Assembly (NCBI GenBank): GCA_947475855.1
Contig: CANJPN010000331.1
Location: 1-6,960 of the forward strand
Length of the DNA stretch: 6,960 nucleotides
Origin: Bradyrhizobiaceae bacterium
GTDB lineage: Bacteria > Pseudomonadota > Alphaproteobacteria > Rhizobiales > Hyphomicrobiaceae
Direction: 5' to 3'
In this document: in pieces, positions 1 through 5,398 of the stretch
Position numbering within the stretch: position 1 is the first letter of the stretch
How the letters are laid out: every line of letters starts with the position of its first letter
Program-made: the position numbers and the translations under genes
Notes under the pieces: model-generated
Told to the model about the DNA's origin: nothing
The model's input: only the letters and a program-made list of their open reading frames with translations
Databases searched by the model: none

Positions 1-23
1 CATTGCGATGGGTCCTTGAGGTT

Positions 24-32
24 GGGGGGGGG
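24..32. repeat. Nine-base G homopolymer
   Basis: Nine consecutive G residues can be read directly. Such tracts are prone to slippage and to sequencing error. No supported reading frame crosses this one, so a phase-variation role cannot be argued from this window. Confidence 0.6.
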
Positions 33-192
33 CACTTGACCCCTCGATCCTCAAGACGCGACGCTTCCTATTACGTTACCGACTGCCCTCGCCGCCAAAA
101 TCCACCGCCACATCGGCCTCAACGGGCTGGCGCGCGAGCGCCTTCGTTCAATGACCTAAAGCACGCGGAGGATATGCAGTCTGGGCATGTCC

Positions 193-218
193 GCTGTTGA
201 GAAGTGCGTCCCAACAGC
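193..218 (-). terminator. Hairpin downstream of the binding-protein gene, weak terminator candidate
   Basis: GCTGTTG (193-199) and CAACAGC (212-218) form a perfect 7-bp stem around a 12-base loop. Two more pairs (201/210 and 202/209) are possible inside the loop. It sits 54 bases past the stop codon of the minus-strand binding-protein gene, where a transcript end would be expected. No T-tract follows on that strand, so it is not a standard intrinsic terminator. It may instead be a 3'-end stabilising stem, or chance. Confidence 0.25.
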
Positions 219-272
219 CGACAGGGCAATCAGTTCAAACTTTCCGCCTAATGCTGACGGGGGACTGGGGTC

Positions 273-1256
273 TCAATCGAACTTCGCCCCTGCTGCTTTG
301 GTCGCGTTCACCAGTCGAGTAAGTGTCGCAACGTTGTCCTTGATGCTGGCCGCGAACTGGTCCGGCGTATCAGCTATCACGCGTTGGCCACCGAGCGCCA
401 CTCTGGCACGTACTTGCGGCGTGTTCAGTGCCTTCACCGCTGCCGCATTGAGACGGTCTATGACCGGCTTGGGTGTTCCGGCCGGCGCGAACAACCCAGC
501 GAAGGTCGGCGTCGAGTCGAATCCCGGAAGCGTGTCGGAGAGGCTGACCGCCTTAGACAGATCGGGATCGCCAACCGGGCCGCGGTCGACCGCGAATAGC
601 TTTATTCGGCCGTCCATTATGACTGGCTTGGCAGTGGCGATAGCGATGAAACCGATTGCGACTTCGTTGCCGGTCAGTGCCTGGATCATCGGCGCGAAGC
701 CGCGGTAAGCAACGTGAACAAGATCAACCTTCGCGGCGATCTTCAGCGTCTCGGCAAGGACATGCGGTGTCGAGCCAGGGCCGGGCGTGCCGTAGGCCTG
801 ATTAGGGTTCTTCTTCAGCCAGTCGAGCAAGTCCGGAAAGGTCGTCGCCTGCAGCGAAGGCTTGCCGACCAGCACCATCGGTGAATCGAACACGTTGGTG
901 ATCGGCTGGAAGTCCTTGATCGTGTCGAACTTGGCTTCCGCCGAGACCAGCGGCCCCATCACGATGCTACTCGAGACATTGAACAGCAGAGTATAGCCAT
1001 CGGGCTTGGCAGCAGCCACCTGCATGGTGCCGATGAAGCCGTTGGCGCCGGGCTTGTTGTCGATGATGATCGACTGGCCGAGGTCCTCTTCCATAACCGG
1101 CTGCGTGGCGCGGATGAACACGTCCACCGCGCCAGGGGGCCAGGGCACTACGATGCGCACGGGACGCGCAGGGAAGGTCTGCGCGCAGGCGTCAGGCGGC
1201 GAAGCGAGGATCAGCGAGAGCGCCGCGATCGACATGGCTCTGGCCAGACATGACAT
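273..1256 (-). CDS. Tripartite tricarboxylate transporter (Bug/TctC family) substrate-binding protein
   Basis: Predicted periplasmic receptor of 327 residues, the usual length for the Bug/TctC family, whose members capture carboxylates and related small organic solutes for TctA/TctB-type membrane transporters. Residues 1-25 form a signal peptide: a hydrophobic core around 9-18, then ACA with likely cleavage before Gln26. Family landmarks follow in order: FPARPVRIVVPWPPG (28-42), DNKPGANGFIG (66-76), KPDGYTLLF (84-92), VHVAYRG (180-186), and near the C-terminus GLFAPAGTP followed by an IDRLN helix. The ATG at 1254-1256 is chosen because it gives a complete signal peptide and has an AGAAAG-like ribosome site 8 bases upstream. 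Met8 is an alternative start. The ligand-loop segment after PPG (AVDVFIR) appears about one residue shorter than the usual PPGG-x-x-D form. No membrane subunits lie beside it, so the ligand cannot be predicted. Confidence 0.9.
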   Translation of the reverse strand: MSCLARAMSIAALSLILASPPDACAQTFPARPVRIVVPWPPGAVDVFIRATQPVMEEDLGQSIIIDNKPGANGFIGTMQVAAAKPDGYTLLFNVSSSIVMGPLVSAEAKFDTIKDFQPITNVFDSPMVLVGKPSLQATTFPDLLDWLKKNPNQAYGTPGPGSTPHVLAETLKIAAKVDLVHVAYRGFAPMIQALTGNEVAIGFIAIATAKPVIMDGRIKLFAVDRGPVGDPDLSKAVSLSDTLPGFDSTPTFAGLFAPAGTPKPVIDRLNAAAVKALNTPQVRARVALGGQRVIADTPDQFAASIKDNVATLTRLVNATKAAGAKFD

Positions 1257-1288
1257 GATGCGGTCTTTCTGTCCGATGCTGTTGGCGA

Positions 1289-1317
1289 ATGCTCCGATGT
1301 GGCGCCTGGGATGTCAA
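1289..1317 (-). promoter_or_regulatory. Sigma70-type promoter of the binding-protein gene
   Basis: On the minus strand a perfect TTGACA (-35, positions 1317-1312) is followed by a 17-base spacer and GAGCAT (-10, positions 1294-1289). The -10 box matches TATAAT at the key second and sixth positions and also at the fifth. Transcription would start near 1282, giving a leader of about 25 bases before the ATG at 1256. This suggests the gene has its own promoter and is not just read through from mutY. Confidence 0.5.
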
Positions 1318-1432
1318 CGCTTGCAGCCAGGGCCCACAGCAGACACACGCTGCAGCGAAGCATTGTGTTAGGTCATTGCGATGAGCGCAGAAGTGGTTGG
1401 ATCATACATTCGGCGATCGTACGGGATGCCGC

Positions 1433-2554
1433 TCACATCTCGCGCAAGCCATGCGCAATGACTTTGCGCATGACGCTGGGAAGCGCTTGAGCGTCGAGCT
1501 CGCGGCGGGGGACCCAGCGGCAGCGCGGGCTGTCGGCCCAAAAGGTGAGCTCGCTATCGTTCGAGACGACGGCGCGATAGACGACCAACTCCAACTCGAA
1601 GTGCGTGAATACGTGGCGCACGGTCGCCGGCACCTTCCACCAGTCGGCTTTCACCGGGACGATATGCATCGCGTCAGTTGTCGCCGGTAGCATATCCATC
1701 CATTCGGTCGACGGGATCTCCATCATGCCGCCCAGCAGGCCGTTGTCCGGACGGCGACGAAGCAGAACCGCGCCGTCCTCCCGCAAGGCGATGAAGGCGA
1801 TGCCGAAGCGGTTGGGCTTCTGCCCTTTCGGAGAGCGCGCGGGCAGCTTTGCTTCGATGCCGATCGCGCGGGCGGTGCATTCGTTTTTCAGCGGGCACAT
1901 GAGGCACGAGGGACTCTTTGGCGTGCAGATGGTGGCGCCCAGATCCATCATCGCTTGTGCGAAGTCGCCGGTGCGGGTCAGTGGCGTCAACGTCGCCGCT
2001 AGCGAGCGCAGCGCGGGCTTGGCAAGGGGCAACGGCTCGCGGACGGCAAACAGGCGCGCAACGACACGCTCGATATTGCCATCGACAGGCGTCGCACGCT
2101 CACCGAAGGCAATCGATGCGACGGCTGCCGCCGTATAGGGGCCGATGCCGGGAAGTGTGGCGAGCGTGGTCTCGTTCGACGGGAACTTGCCGCCGTGCTC
2201 TGCGACAACAGTCTTCGCGCAGGCGTGGAGATTCCGCGCGCGGCTATAGTAGCCCAGGCCTGCCCACGCTGCGAGCACGTCGTCGAGGCCGGCTTTGGCC
2301 AACGACTTCACGTTGGGCCAGAGGCGGAGGAATTTGTCGTAATATGGGATGACTGTCTTGACGGTGGTCTGCTGCAGCATGATCTCGCTCAGCCAGACGC
2401 GGTAGGGATCGGCGCGCTCGCCCGGCGCCATCCGCCATGGTAGCTCGCGGCGTTCGCGGTCGTACCATTCGAGCAATGGTGGTGCTACATCTCGGGCAAC
2501 GGGGTTATATGGACCCGTTCGCGGATTACGTTGCAGTTTAGCCACGCCCGCCAT
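1433..2554 (-). CDS. mutY: A/G-specific adenine glycosylase MutY
   Basis: DNA repair glycosylase that removes adenine mispaired with 8-oxoguanine and so prevents G:C to T:A mutation. It has 373 residues from the chosen start. The catalytic domain shows VWLSEIMLQQTTV with catalytic Glu57 and the helix-hairpin-helix LPGIGPYTA (134-142), followed by VDGN with catalytic Asp158. The [4Fe-4S] ligands are Cys210, Cys217, Cys220 and Cys226, in exact C-x6-C-x2-C-x5-C spacing. A C-terminal NUDIX-like 8-oxoG recognition domain starts near residue 240, with LLGGMMEIPS and HVFTHF, the latter matching the FSH-type loop. The frame stays open upstream to a GTG at 2594-2596. The ATG at 2552-2554 is preferred because AAGGTG lies 6 bases before it and the product then begins at the usual place. 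The gene is divergent from the DUF721/DciA gene. Confidence 0.96.
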   Translation of the reverse strand: MAGVAKLQRNPRTGPYNPVARDVAPPLLEWYDRERRELPWRMAPGERADPYRVWLSEIMLQQTTVKTVIPYYDKFLRLWPNVKSLAKAGLDDVLAAWAGLGYYSRARNLHACAKTVVAEHGGKFPSNETTLATLPGIGPYTAAAVASIAFGERATPVDGNIERVVARLFAVREPLPLAKPALRSLAATLTPLTRTGDFAQAMMDLGATICTPKSPSCLMCPLKNECTARAIGIEAKLPARSPKGQKPNRFGIAFIALREDGAVLLRRRPDNGLLGGMMEIPSTEWMDMLPATTDAMHIVPVKADWWKVPATVRHVFTHFELELVVYRAVVSNDSELTFWADSPRCRWVPRRELDAQALPSVMRKVIAHGLREM

Positions 2555-2560
2555 GTCGAT

Positions 2561-2566
2561 CACCTT
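2561..2566 (-). promoter_or_regulatory. mutY: Ribosome binding site deciding the mutY start
   Basis: The minus strand reads AAGGTG, then six bases, then ATG at 2554. This supports the shorter MutY form over the GTG start 14 codons upstream. Confidence 0.6.
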
Positions 2567-2642
2567 GTGGATCCTTGGGCTGCCGACGCGAATCACCCCG
2601 ACTGCATGCTATTCGGATCGTATCGCAGTTTGGATTTGCAGC

Positions 2643-2646
2643 GAGG
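2643..2646 (+). promoter_or_regulatory. Ribosome binding site deciding the DUF721/DciA start
   Basis: GAGG lies 8 bases before the GTG at 2655. The frame is open back to an ATG at 2553, but that start would overlap the mutY start codon on the other strand. It would also add 34 residues that do not resemble the family. The GTG start is therefore preferred. Confidence 0.6.
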
Positions 2647-2654
2647 CGACCGAC

Positions 2655-3239
2655 GTGACCGACCAAAGCAGCAAGAATGAGTCGAGTCCAGTGCGCCGCC
2701 CTGCAACCAAAGCCTTCGTGAATCCGCCAATCGTGCGCAAGACGGCTTTCGGCGTCAAAGCCGTCGGCAGCTTCGTCCCTAGGCTCACAAAGAAGGTGAT
2801 GGAGAAGTATGGATTTTCGACTGCCGCGCTGCTGACGGACTGGGCGACGATCGTGGGGAGCGATCTTGCGCTGCATACCCGGCCCAACAAGCTCAAGTGG
2901 CCACGGGCCGTCGAGACCTATGGCGATACGCCGGCAGAGCAGTCGGGCCGACCTGGCGCGACGCTGTTTCTAATGGTGGATGCGGCGCGAGCGCTCGACG
3001 TGCAGTACAAGGGGCGGCAGATCATCGACCGGATCAACTCCTACTTCGGCTACAGGGCAATCGCGGAGTTGAGGATCGAACAGGTGCCGATGGTAGCCGA
3101 GCCGCGTCAATCGATGCCGCGCGACGTGGTGGCGGGCAAATCGCGTTCGGCGAAGCCGCCAATTGATCTGGGGCAGGTAGCGGACGATCGGCTGCGGGCC
3201 GCCTTCGAGCGGATACAGAAGGGCATGGCAAAGCGCTGA
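2655..3239 (+). CDS. DUF721 / DciA-family protein, probable replicative helicase loader
   Basis: Predicted 194-residue cytoplasmic protein. The DUF721 region spans about residues 39-145. It opens with a helical segment carrying the conserved W-x-x-I-V-G-x-x-L-A-x-H-T-x-P pattern (Trp63 to Pro77). A strand (GATLFLMVD, 101-109) follows, then a helix ending in I-N-S-Y-F-G-Y (127-133), then the strand AIAELRI. DUF721 is the domain of DciA, which in many bacteria lacking DnaC/DnaI helps load the DnaB helicase. Applying that role here is inference from the family. The N-terminal 35 residues are basic and probably disordered. Residues 81-100 form a hydrophilic insertion between helix and strand. The tail (DDRLRAAFERIQKGMAKR) is a basic helix. 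It is divergent from mutY, with a 100-base gap in which I found no clear promoter for either gene. Confidence 0.85.
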   Translation: MTDQSSKNESSPVRRPATKAFVNPPIVRKTAFGVKAVGSFVPRLTKKVMEKYGFSTAALLTDWATIVGSDLALHTRPNKLKWPRAVETYGDTPAEQSGRPGATLFLMVDAARALDVQYKGRQIIDRINSYFGYRAIAELRIEQVPMVAEPRQSMPRDVVAGKSRSAKPPIDLGQVADDRLRAAFERIQKGMAKR

Positions 3240-3352
3240 TGGCGGTAACCTTCTGTCAGTCATGTTCTTTTTGTGCCTCAATCAGATCCTGAAATCGGCC
3301 GCGATCGAGGTGTTTAGTAGGGGCATCCCATCGATTATGAGGACGTGCCGCC

Positions 3353-3562
3353 GTGAGCAACGAGAGCCCGAAGTCGCGAACGAGTTCTGCTGATGAGGTC
3401 GTGCCTGTTACGGCGGCGCATGAAGACGACAGTCGTGGCCAGGACGGTGGTATTGCCGCTGATTTTGTCGGCGAGGTGCTGATCAACGGCGCCCAGCTGT
3501 TCGTCGACGGCCTCGGTACGGCGGTTTCGTCCGTGGTCTCTTCGCTGGGCAATTCGGGTTGA
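3353..3562 (+). CDS. Possible small hypothetical protein (69 residues)
   Basis: I do not recognise this protein. A GTG start is preceded by TGAGGA (3338-3343) at a 9-base spacing, a good ribosome site. About 68% of codons end in G or C, in keeping with a coding frame. The N-terminal half (1-35) is polar and rich in Ser, Glu and Asp. The C-terminal half (36-69) alternates small and hydrophobic residues (DFVGEVLINGAQLFVDGLG, then a Val/Ser-rich tail) and could form an amphipathic or membrane-associated helix. It lies 113 bases after the DciA-like gene on the same strand. A 97-codon frame on the opposite strand starts with TTG and has low-complexity content, so it is less likely. The whole frame could be chance. 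Confidence 0.4.
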   Translation: MSNESPKSRTSSADEVVPVTAAHEDDSRGQDGGIAADFVGEVLINGAQLFVDGLGTAVSSVVSSLGNSG

Positions 3563-3717
3563 TCAGTCGTGATGTCCGGGGCTCTCGCGGTGGGCCGGCG
3601 CTCGTATCCGACAATGCCTATTTCTACGGTTCCGGCAATGAGCGTTGGTCCAATGCGACCAGGGTCCGTTCACGACATAGTGTTGCGCTTTAGTCAGCTT
3701 TCGCGTTGCCTGTTCTG

Positions 3718-3746
3718 TTGGCAGCGCGTGCCTAATGGCCTATGTG
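3718..3746 (+). promoter_or_regulatory. Candidate promoter for the dsbA-like genes
   Basis: TTGGCA (3718-3723, five of six matches to TTGACA) is separated by exactly 17 bases from TATGTG (3741-3746), which keeps the TAT start of the -10 box. Transcription would begin near 3753, leaving a leader of about 87 bases before the GTG at 3840. The -10 match is only partial, so this is tentative. Confidence 0.35.
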
Positions 3747-3794
3747 AGAACGTCTATCGCCGCCGTGGGCTTGGGTCCTGGTGATGCGATCTCG

Positions 3795-3814
3795 GCACTG
3801 CATCGTCGCAGTGC
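3795..3814 (+). promoter_or_regulatory. Leader hairpin before the first dsbA-like gene
   Basis: GCACTGC (3795-3801) and GCAGTGC (3808-3814) form a perfect 7-bp stem around a 6-base loop. AGTGC in its right arm (3810-3814) can instead pair with GCACT (3821-3825), so two exclusive folds are possible. TCCTGG (3776-3781) is also complementary to CCAGGA (3827-3832), which includes most of the ribosome site AGGAG. Folding could therefore affect translation. No T-run follows the hairpin, so it is not an intrinsic terminator. Confidence 0.35.
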
Positions 3815-3828
3815 ATCTTTGCACTCCC

Positions 3829-3833
3829 AGGAG
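3829..3833 (+). promoter_or_regulatory. Ribosome binding site deciding the first dsbA-like start
   Basis: AGGAG lies 6 bases before the GTG at 3840. This is the strongest ribosome site in the window. It sets the start 35 codons inside the longest frame, so that the Tat signal lies near the N-terminus. Confidence 0.7.
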
Positions 3834-3839
3834 CCGCAC

Positions 3840-4517
3840 GTGAGCGACGCGCTTATCAAATCACTGAACGACTCGGTCAGCCGCAGAGCTTTGCTCGGGG
3901 GCAGCATTTCCGTTGCTGCCTTGGCTTCGGTCCAGCCTGTGCTTGCGCAGCGCGCTGCAGCGCCAGCCCAAGTTGCCGTCGACGAGTTGATGAAAGTCGA
4001 TCTGCCTGAGATCGTGTACGGCAAGGCCGACGCGCCGGTCACCATCGTCGAGTATGCCTCGATGACCTGCGGCCATTGTGCGGCGTTTCACAACACGGTT
4101 CTGCCGAAGCTCAAGGAAAAGTATATCGACACCGGCAAGGCACGACTGGTGTTCCGTGAGTTCCCGCTCGACAATATCGCTGCGGCGGTTTCGATGCTGG
4201 CGCGTTGCGTAGGCGGTGATGGCACTACTGCTTTCGTCTCCGAGATGTTCAAGCGGCAGCAGGAGTGGGCGTTCCAGCCGGGTAATCCCGTGCCGCGGCT
4301 GTTCGAGATGTCGCGTCAGGCGGGGTTCACGCAGGCCAGCTTCGACAAGTGCCTGACCGACGACAAGCTCCTCCAGCAGATCGAGGCGGGCCGCAAGCGC
4401 GCCACCGAGAAGTTCGGGGTCAATGCGACGCCGACGTTCTTCGTCAACGGAAAGCGCCTGCCTGGCGTTGCGCTCGCCGACTTCGAGAAGGCAATCGACC
4501 CGCTGTTGAAGGGCTGA
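3840..4517 (+). CDS. DsbA-family thiol-disulfide oxidoreductase, Tat-exported, CGHC active site
   Basis: Predicted periplasmic thioredoxin-fold protein of 225 residues that would make or rearrange disulfide bonds in exported proteins. The N-terminus carries a Tat-type signal: SRRALLGG (14-21), a hydrophobic segment, then VLA (34-36) with likely cleavage before Gln37. The mature domain begins at LPEIVYGKADAPVTIVEYASMTC. The active site is CGHC (77-80) and the cis-proline is Pro198 in NATPTFFVNG. Between them is the helical insertion typical of DsbA. A second cysteine pair, Cys123 and Cys171, is also present in the downstream paralogue and may form a structural disulfide. Only 6 bases separate its stop from the next gene, so the two are probably one operon. 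The substrate and the electron partner (DsbB- or DsbD-like) are not shown here. CGHC is the dipeptide type of eukaryotic PDI, so an isomerase-like role is possible but unproven. Confidence 0.9.
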   Translation: MSDALIKSLNDSVSRRALLGGSISVAALASVQPVLAQRAAAPAQVAVDELMKVDLPEIVYGKADAPVTIVEYASMTCGHCAAFHNTVLPKLKEKYIDTGKARLVFREFPLDNIAAAVSMLARCVGGDGTTAFVSEMFKRQQEWAFQPGNPVPRLFEMSRQAGFTQASFDKCLTDDKLLQQIEAGRKRATEKFGVNATPTFFVNGKRLPGVALADFEKAIDPLLKG

Positions 4518-4523
4518 TGTGGG

Positions 4524-5333
4524 ATGAATGCATCGGGGGCGGGCGGTATGGTCGAACGAGCAAGCCGTTTAATCGCGGTGGCCGTTACCTCAATCATGCT
4601 CGCGGCCTGTGGTGCGAGCGTTTCACAGGGGCCATTGGCGATCGGCGGTCTCACAAGCGGTAGCGCTGGTGGTGGTTCGGCCACGCCCGACAAGATGGAA
4701 GGCAACCCGTTTGTCGACGGTGCATCGGCTGCTTTGGCGCCGCGCGAGGTGATTGCCAATCCGACGCTCGCGGAGGTGATGCAACCCGCAGGCGATCTGC
4801 CTGAGATGTCGATGGGGCGCGCGGATGCACCGGTTACGGTAATCAAATATGCCTCGATGACGTGTCCGTTCTGCCGCCAGTTTCAAATCGAGTCGTTTCC
4901 TGAGTTGAGGCGGCAATACATCGACACCGGCAAGGTGCGCTTCATACTTCGTGAGTTCCCGATCGGCTTCCAGTCGGGGCTGGCGACGATTGCGACCCGC
5001 TGTGTTGCGCCTGCGAGGTATTTTCAGGCGTACGACAGGCTAATGCGTATGCAGGCTCAATGGGTTAGTCAGGATGTGCGGCCGGAGCCGATCGTCAAGG
5101 CGATGGGGGATCTAGGGCTGACGGCGGAGAAGCTGGAGGCCTGCCGGCAGGACAAGGCCCTGGTCGCTTCGCTCGATGCGGTCAAACAGCGGGGGCGGCT
5201 GCTGGGAATTGTCGGCACGCCCAACTATTTCATCAATGGGCGGCTCATCAAGCACACCCTGACGCTCAACGACATGCGGGCGATCATCGATCCTCTGGTG
5301 GCGGGCAACGCTTCGGTTGCTCAGAAAAGCTGA
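4524..5333 (+). CDS. DsbA-family thioredoxin-fold lipoprotein, CPFC active site
   Basis: Predicted membrane-anchored thiol-disulfide protein of 269 residues. The signal peptide ends in the lipobox LAAC (26-29), so Cys29 should be lipidated. A flexible linker rich in Gly, Ser and Ala (30-88) leads to the thioredoxin fold. Landmarks are GRADAPVTVIKYASMTC, the active site CPFC (114-117), YIDTGKVRFILREFP (132-146), a helical insertion, and GTPNYFING with cis-Pro233. Cys160 and Cys207 match the extra cysteine pair of the upstream protein. The ATG at 4524 has AAGGG 10 bases upstream. Met9 (4548) gives a more compact signal peptide and is a real alternative. Similarity to the preceding gene extends to the DNA, indicating a tandem duplication. 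Many DsbA homologues in this family are annotated as protein-disulfide oxidoreductases; the exact substrate is unknown. Confidence 0.88.
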   Translation: MNASGAGGMVERASRLIAVAVTSIMLAACGASVSQGPLAIGGLTSGSAGGGSATPDKMEGNPFVDGASAALAPREVIANPTLAEVMQPAGDLPEMSMGRADAPVTVIKYASMTCPFCRQFQIESFPELRRQYIDTGKVRFILREFPIGFQSGLATIATRCVAPARYFQAYDRLMRMQAQWVSQDVRPEPIVKAMGDLGLTAEKLEACRQDKALVASLDAVKQRGRLLGIVGTPNYFINGRLIKHTLTLNDMRAIIDPLVAGNASVAQKS

Positions 5334-5356
5334 ACGATTTCCAATGGTTCTATAAT
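5330..5356 (+). promoter_or_regulatory. smc: Candidate smc promoter
   Basis: A perfect TATAAT stands at 5351-5356. The best upstream partner is CTGAAC (5330-5335), which keeps the TGA core of TTGACA at a short 15-base spacing, so the -35 match is poor. Transcription would start near 5363, about 36 bases before the smc ATG. smc may also be read from the dsbA-like genes, since only 65 bases separate them. Confidence 0.35.
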
Positions 5357-5369
5357 TTCGGCGTGGACC

Positions 5370-5389
5370 AGGGGCTGCAAATGCGGTAG
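5370..5389 (+). promoter_or_regulatory. Two-codon upstream reading frame in front of smc
   Basis: AGGGG (5370-5374) lies 6 bases before ATG CGG TAG (5381-5389). This ATG is in frame with the smc ATG at 5399 but is cut off by the TAG, which sits 9 bases before it. The smc start itself has only a weak site (GGTAG, 5385-5389). The arrangement could be a re-initiation element, a decayed older start, or a base error. Confidence 0.35.
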
Positions 5390-5398
5390 TCCCATGGC

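Larger units (their letters stand above)
1..272. other. Left edge, no supportable gene
   Basis: No convincing coding region is visible here. A short open stretch in frame 1 runs from about 40 to a TAA at 157-159. Its end reads like a tail (...IGLNGLARERLRSMT), but it has no start codon and I cannot assign it to a family. It could be chance or a gene remnant. The stretch lies downstream of the minus-strand binding-protein gene and contains a run of nine G (24-32) and a hairpin (193-218). No promoter was recognised. Confidence 0.5.
3563..3839 (+). other. Non-coding leader region upstream of the dsbA-like pair
   Basis: No gene is supported here. The reading frame of the following gene is open back to 3735, but it lacks a ribosome site there. 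A minor stem, TTGGTC (3645-3650) with GACCAG (3657-3662), includes one G-T pair and has no T-run. A candidate promoter (3718-3746) and a stronger hairpin (3795-3814) are listed separately. Confidence 0.5.

Noticed and set aside
82..159. Possible tail of a protein ending IGLNGLARERLRSMT
   Set aside because: There is no start, the frame is closed at 37-39, and no family was recognised. It is too short to call a pseudogene.
187..708. Plus-strand open frame of 173 codons
   Set aside because: It is antisense to the TctC-family gene, which carries clear family motifs, so this frame is a shadow.
1348..1357. Palindrome CGCTGCAGCG between mutY and the binding-protein gene
   Set aside because: It is a single short perfect palindrome without T-run or partner site, so it could be chance and is too weak to call an operator or terminator.
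1374..1383. Ten-base match (CATTGCGATG) to positions 1-10
   Set aside because: Several such matches are expected by chance in a window of this size, and no longer similarity surrounds it.
3256..3552. Minus-strand open frame of 98 codons
   Set aside because: It starts with TTG without a ribosome site and is biased in composition. The plus-strand 69-codon frame has better initiation signals.
3569..3784. Plus-strand open frame of 71 codons starting with GTG
   Set aside because: It has no good ribosome site, an irregular composition, and overlaps the likely promoter and leader of the first dsbA-like gene.
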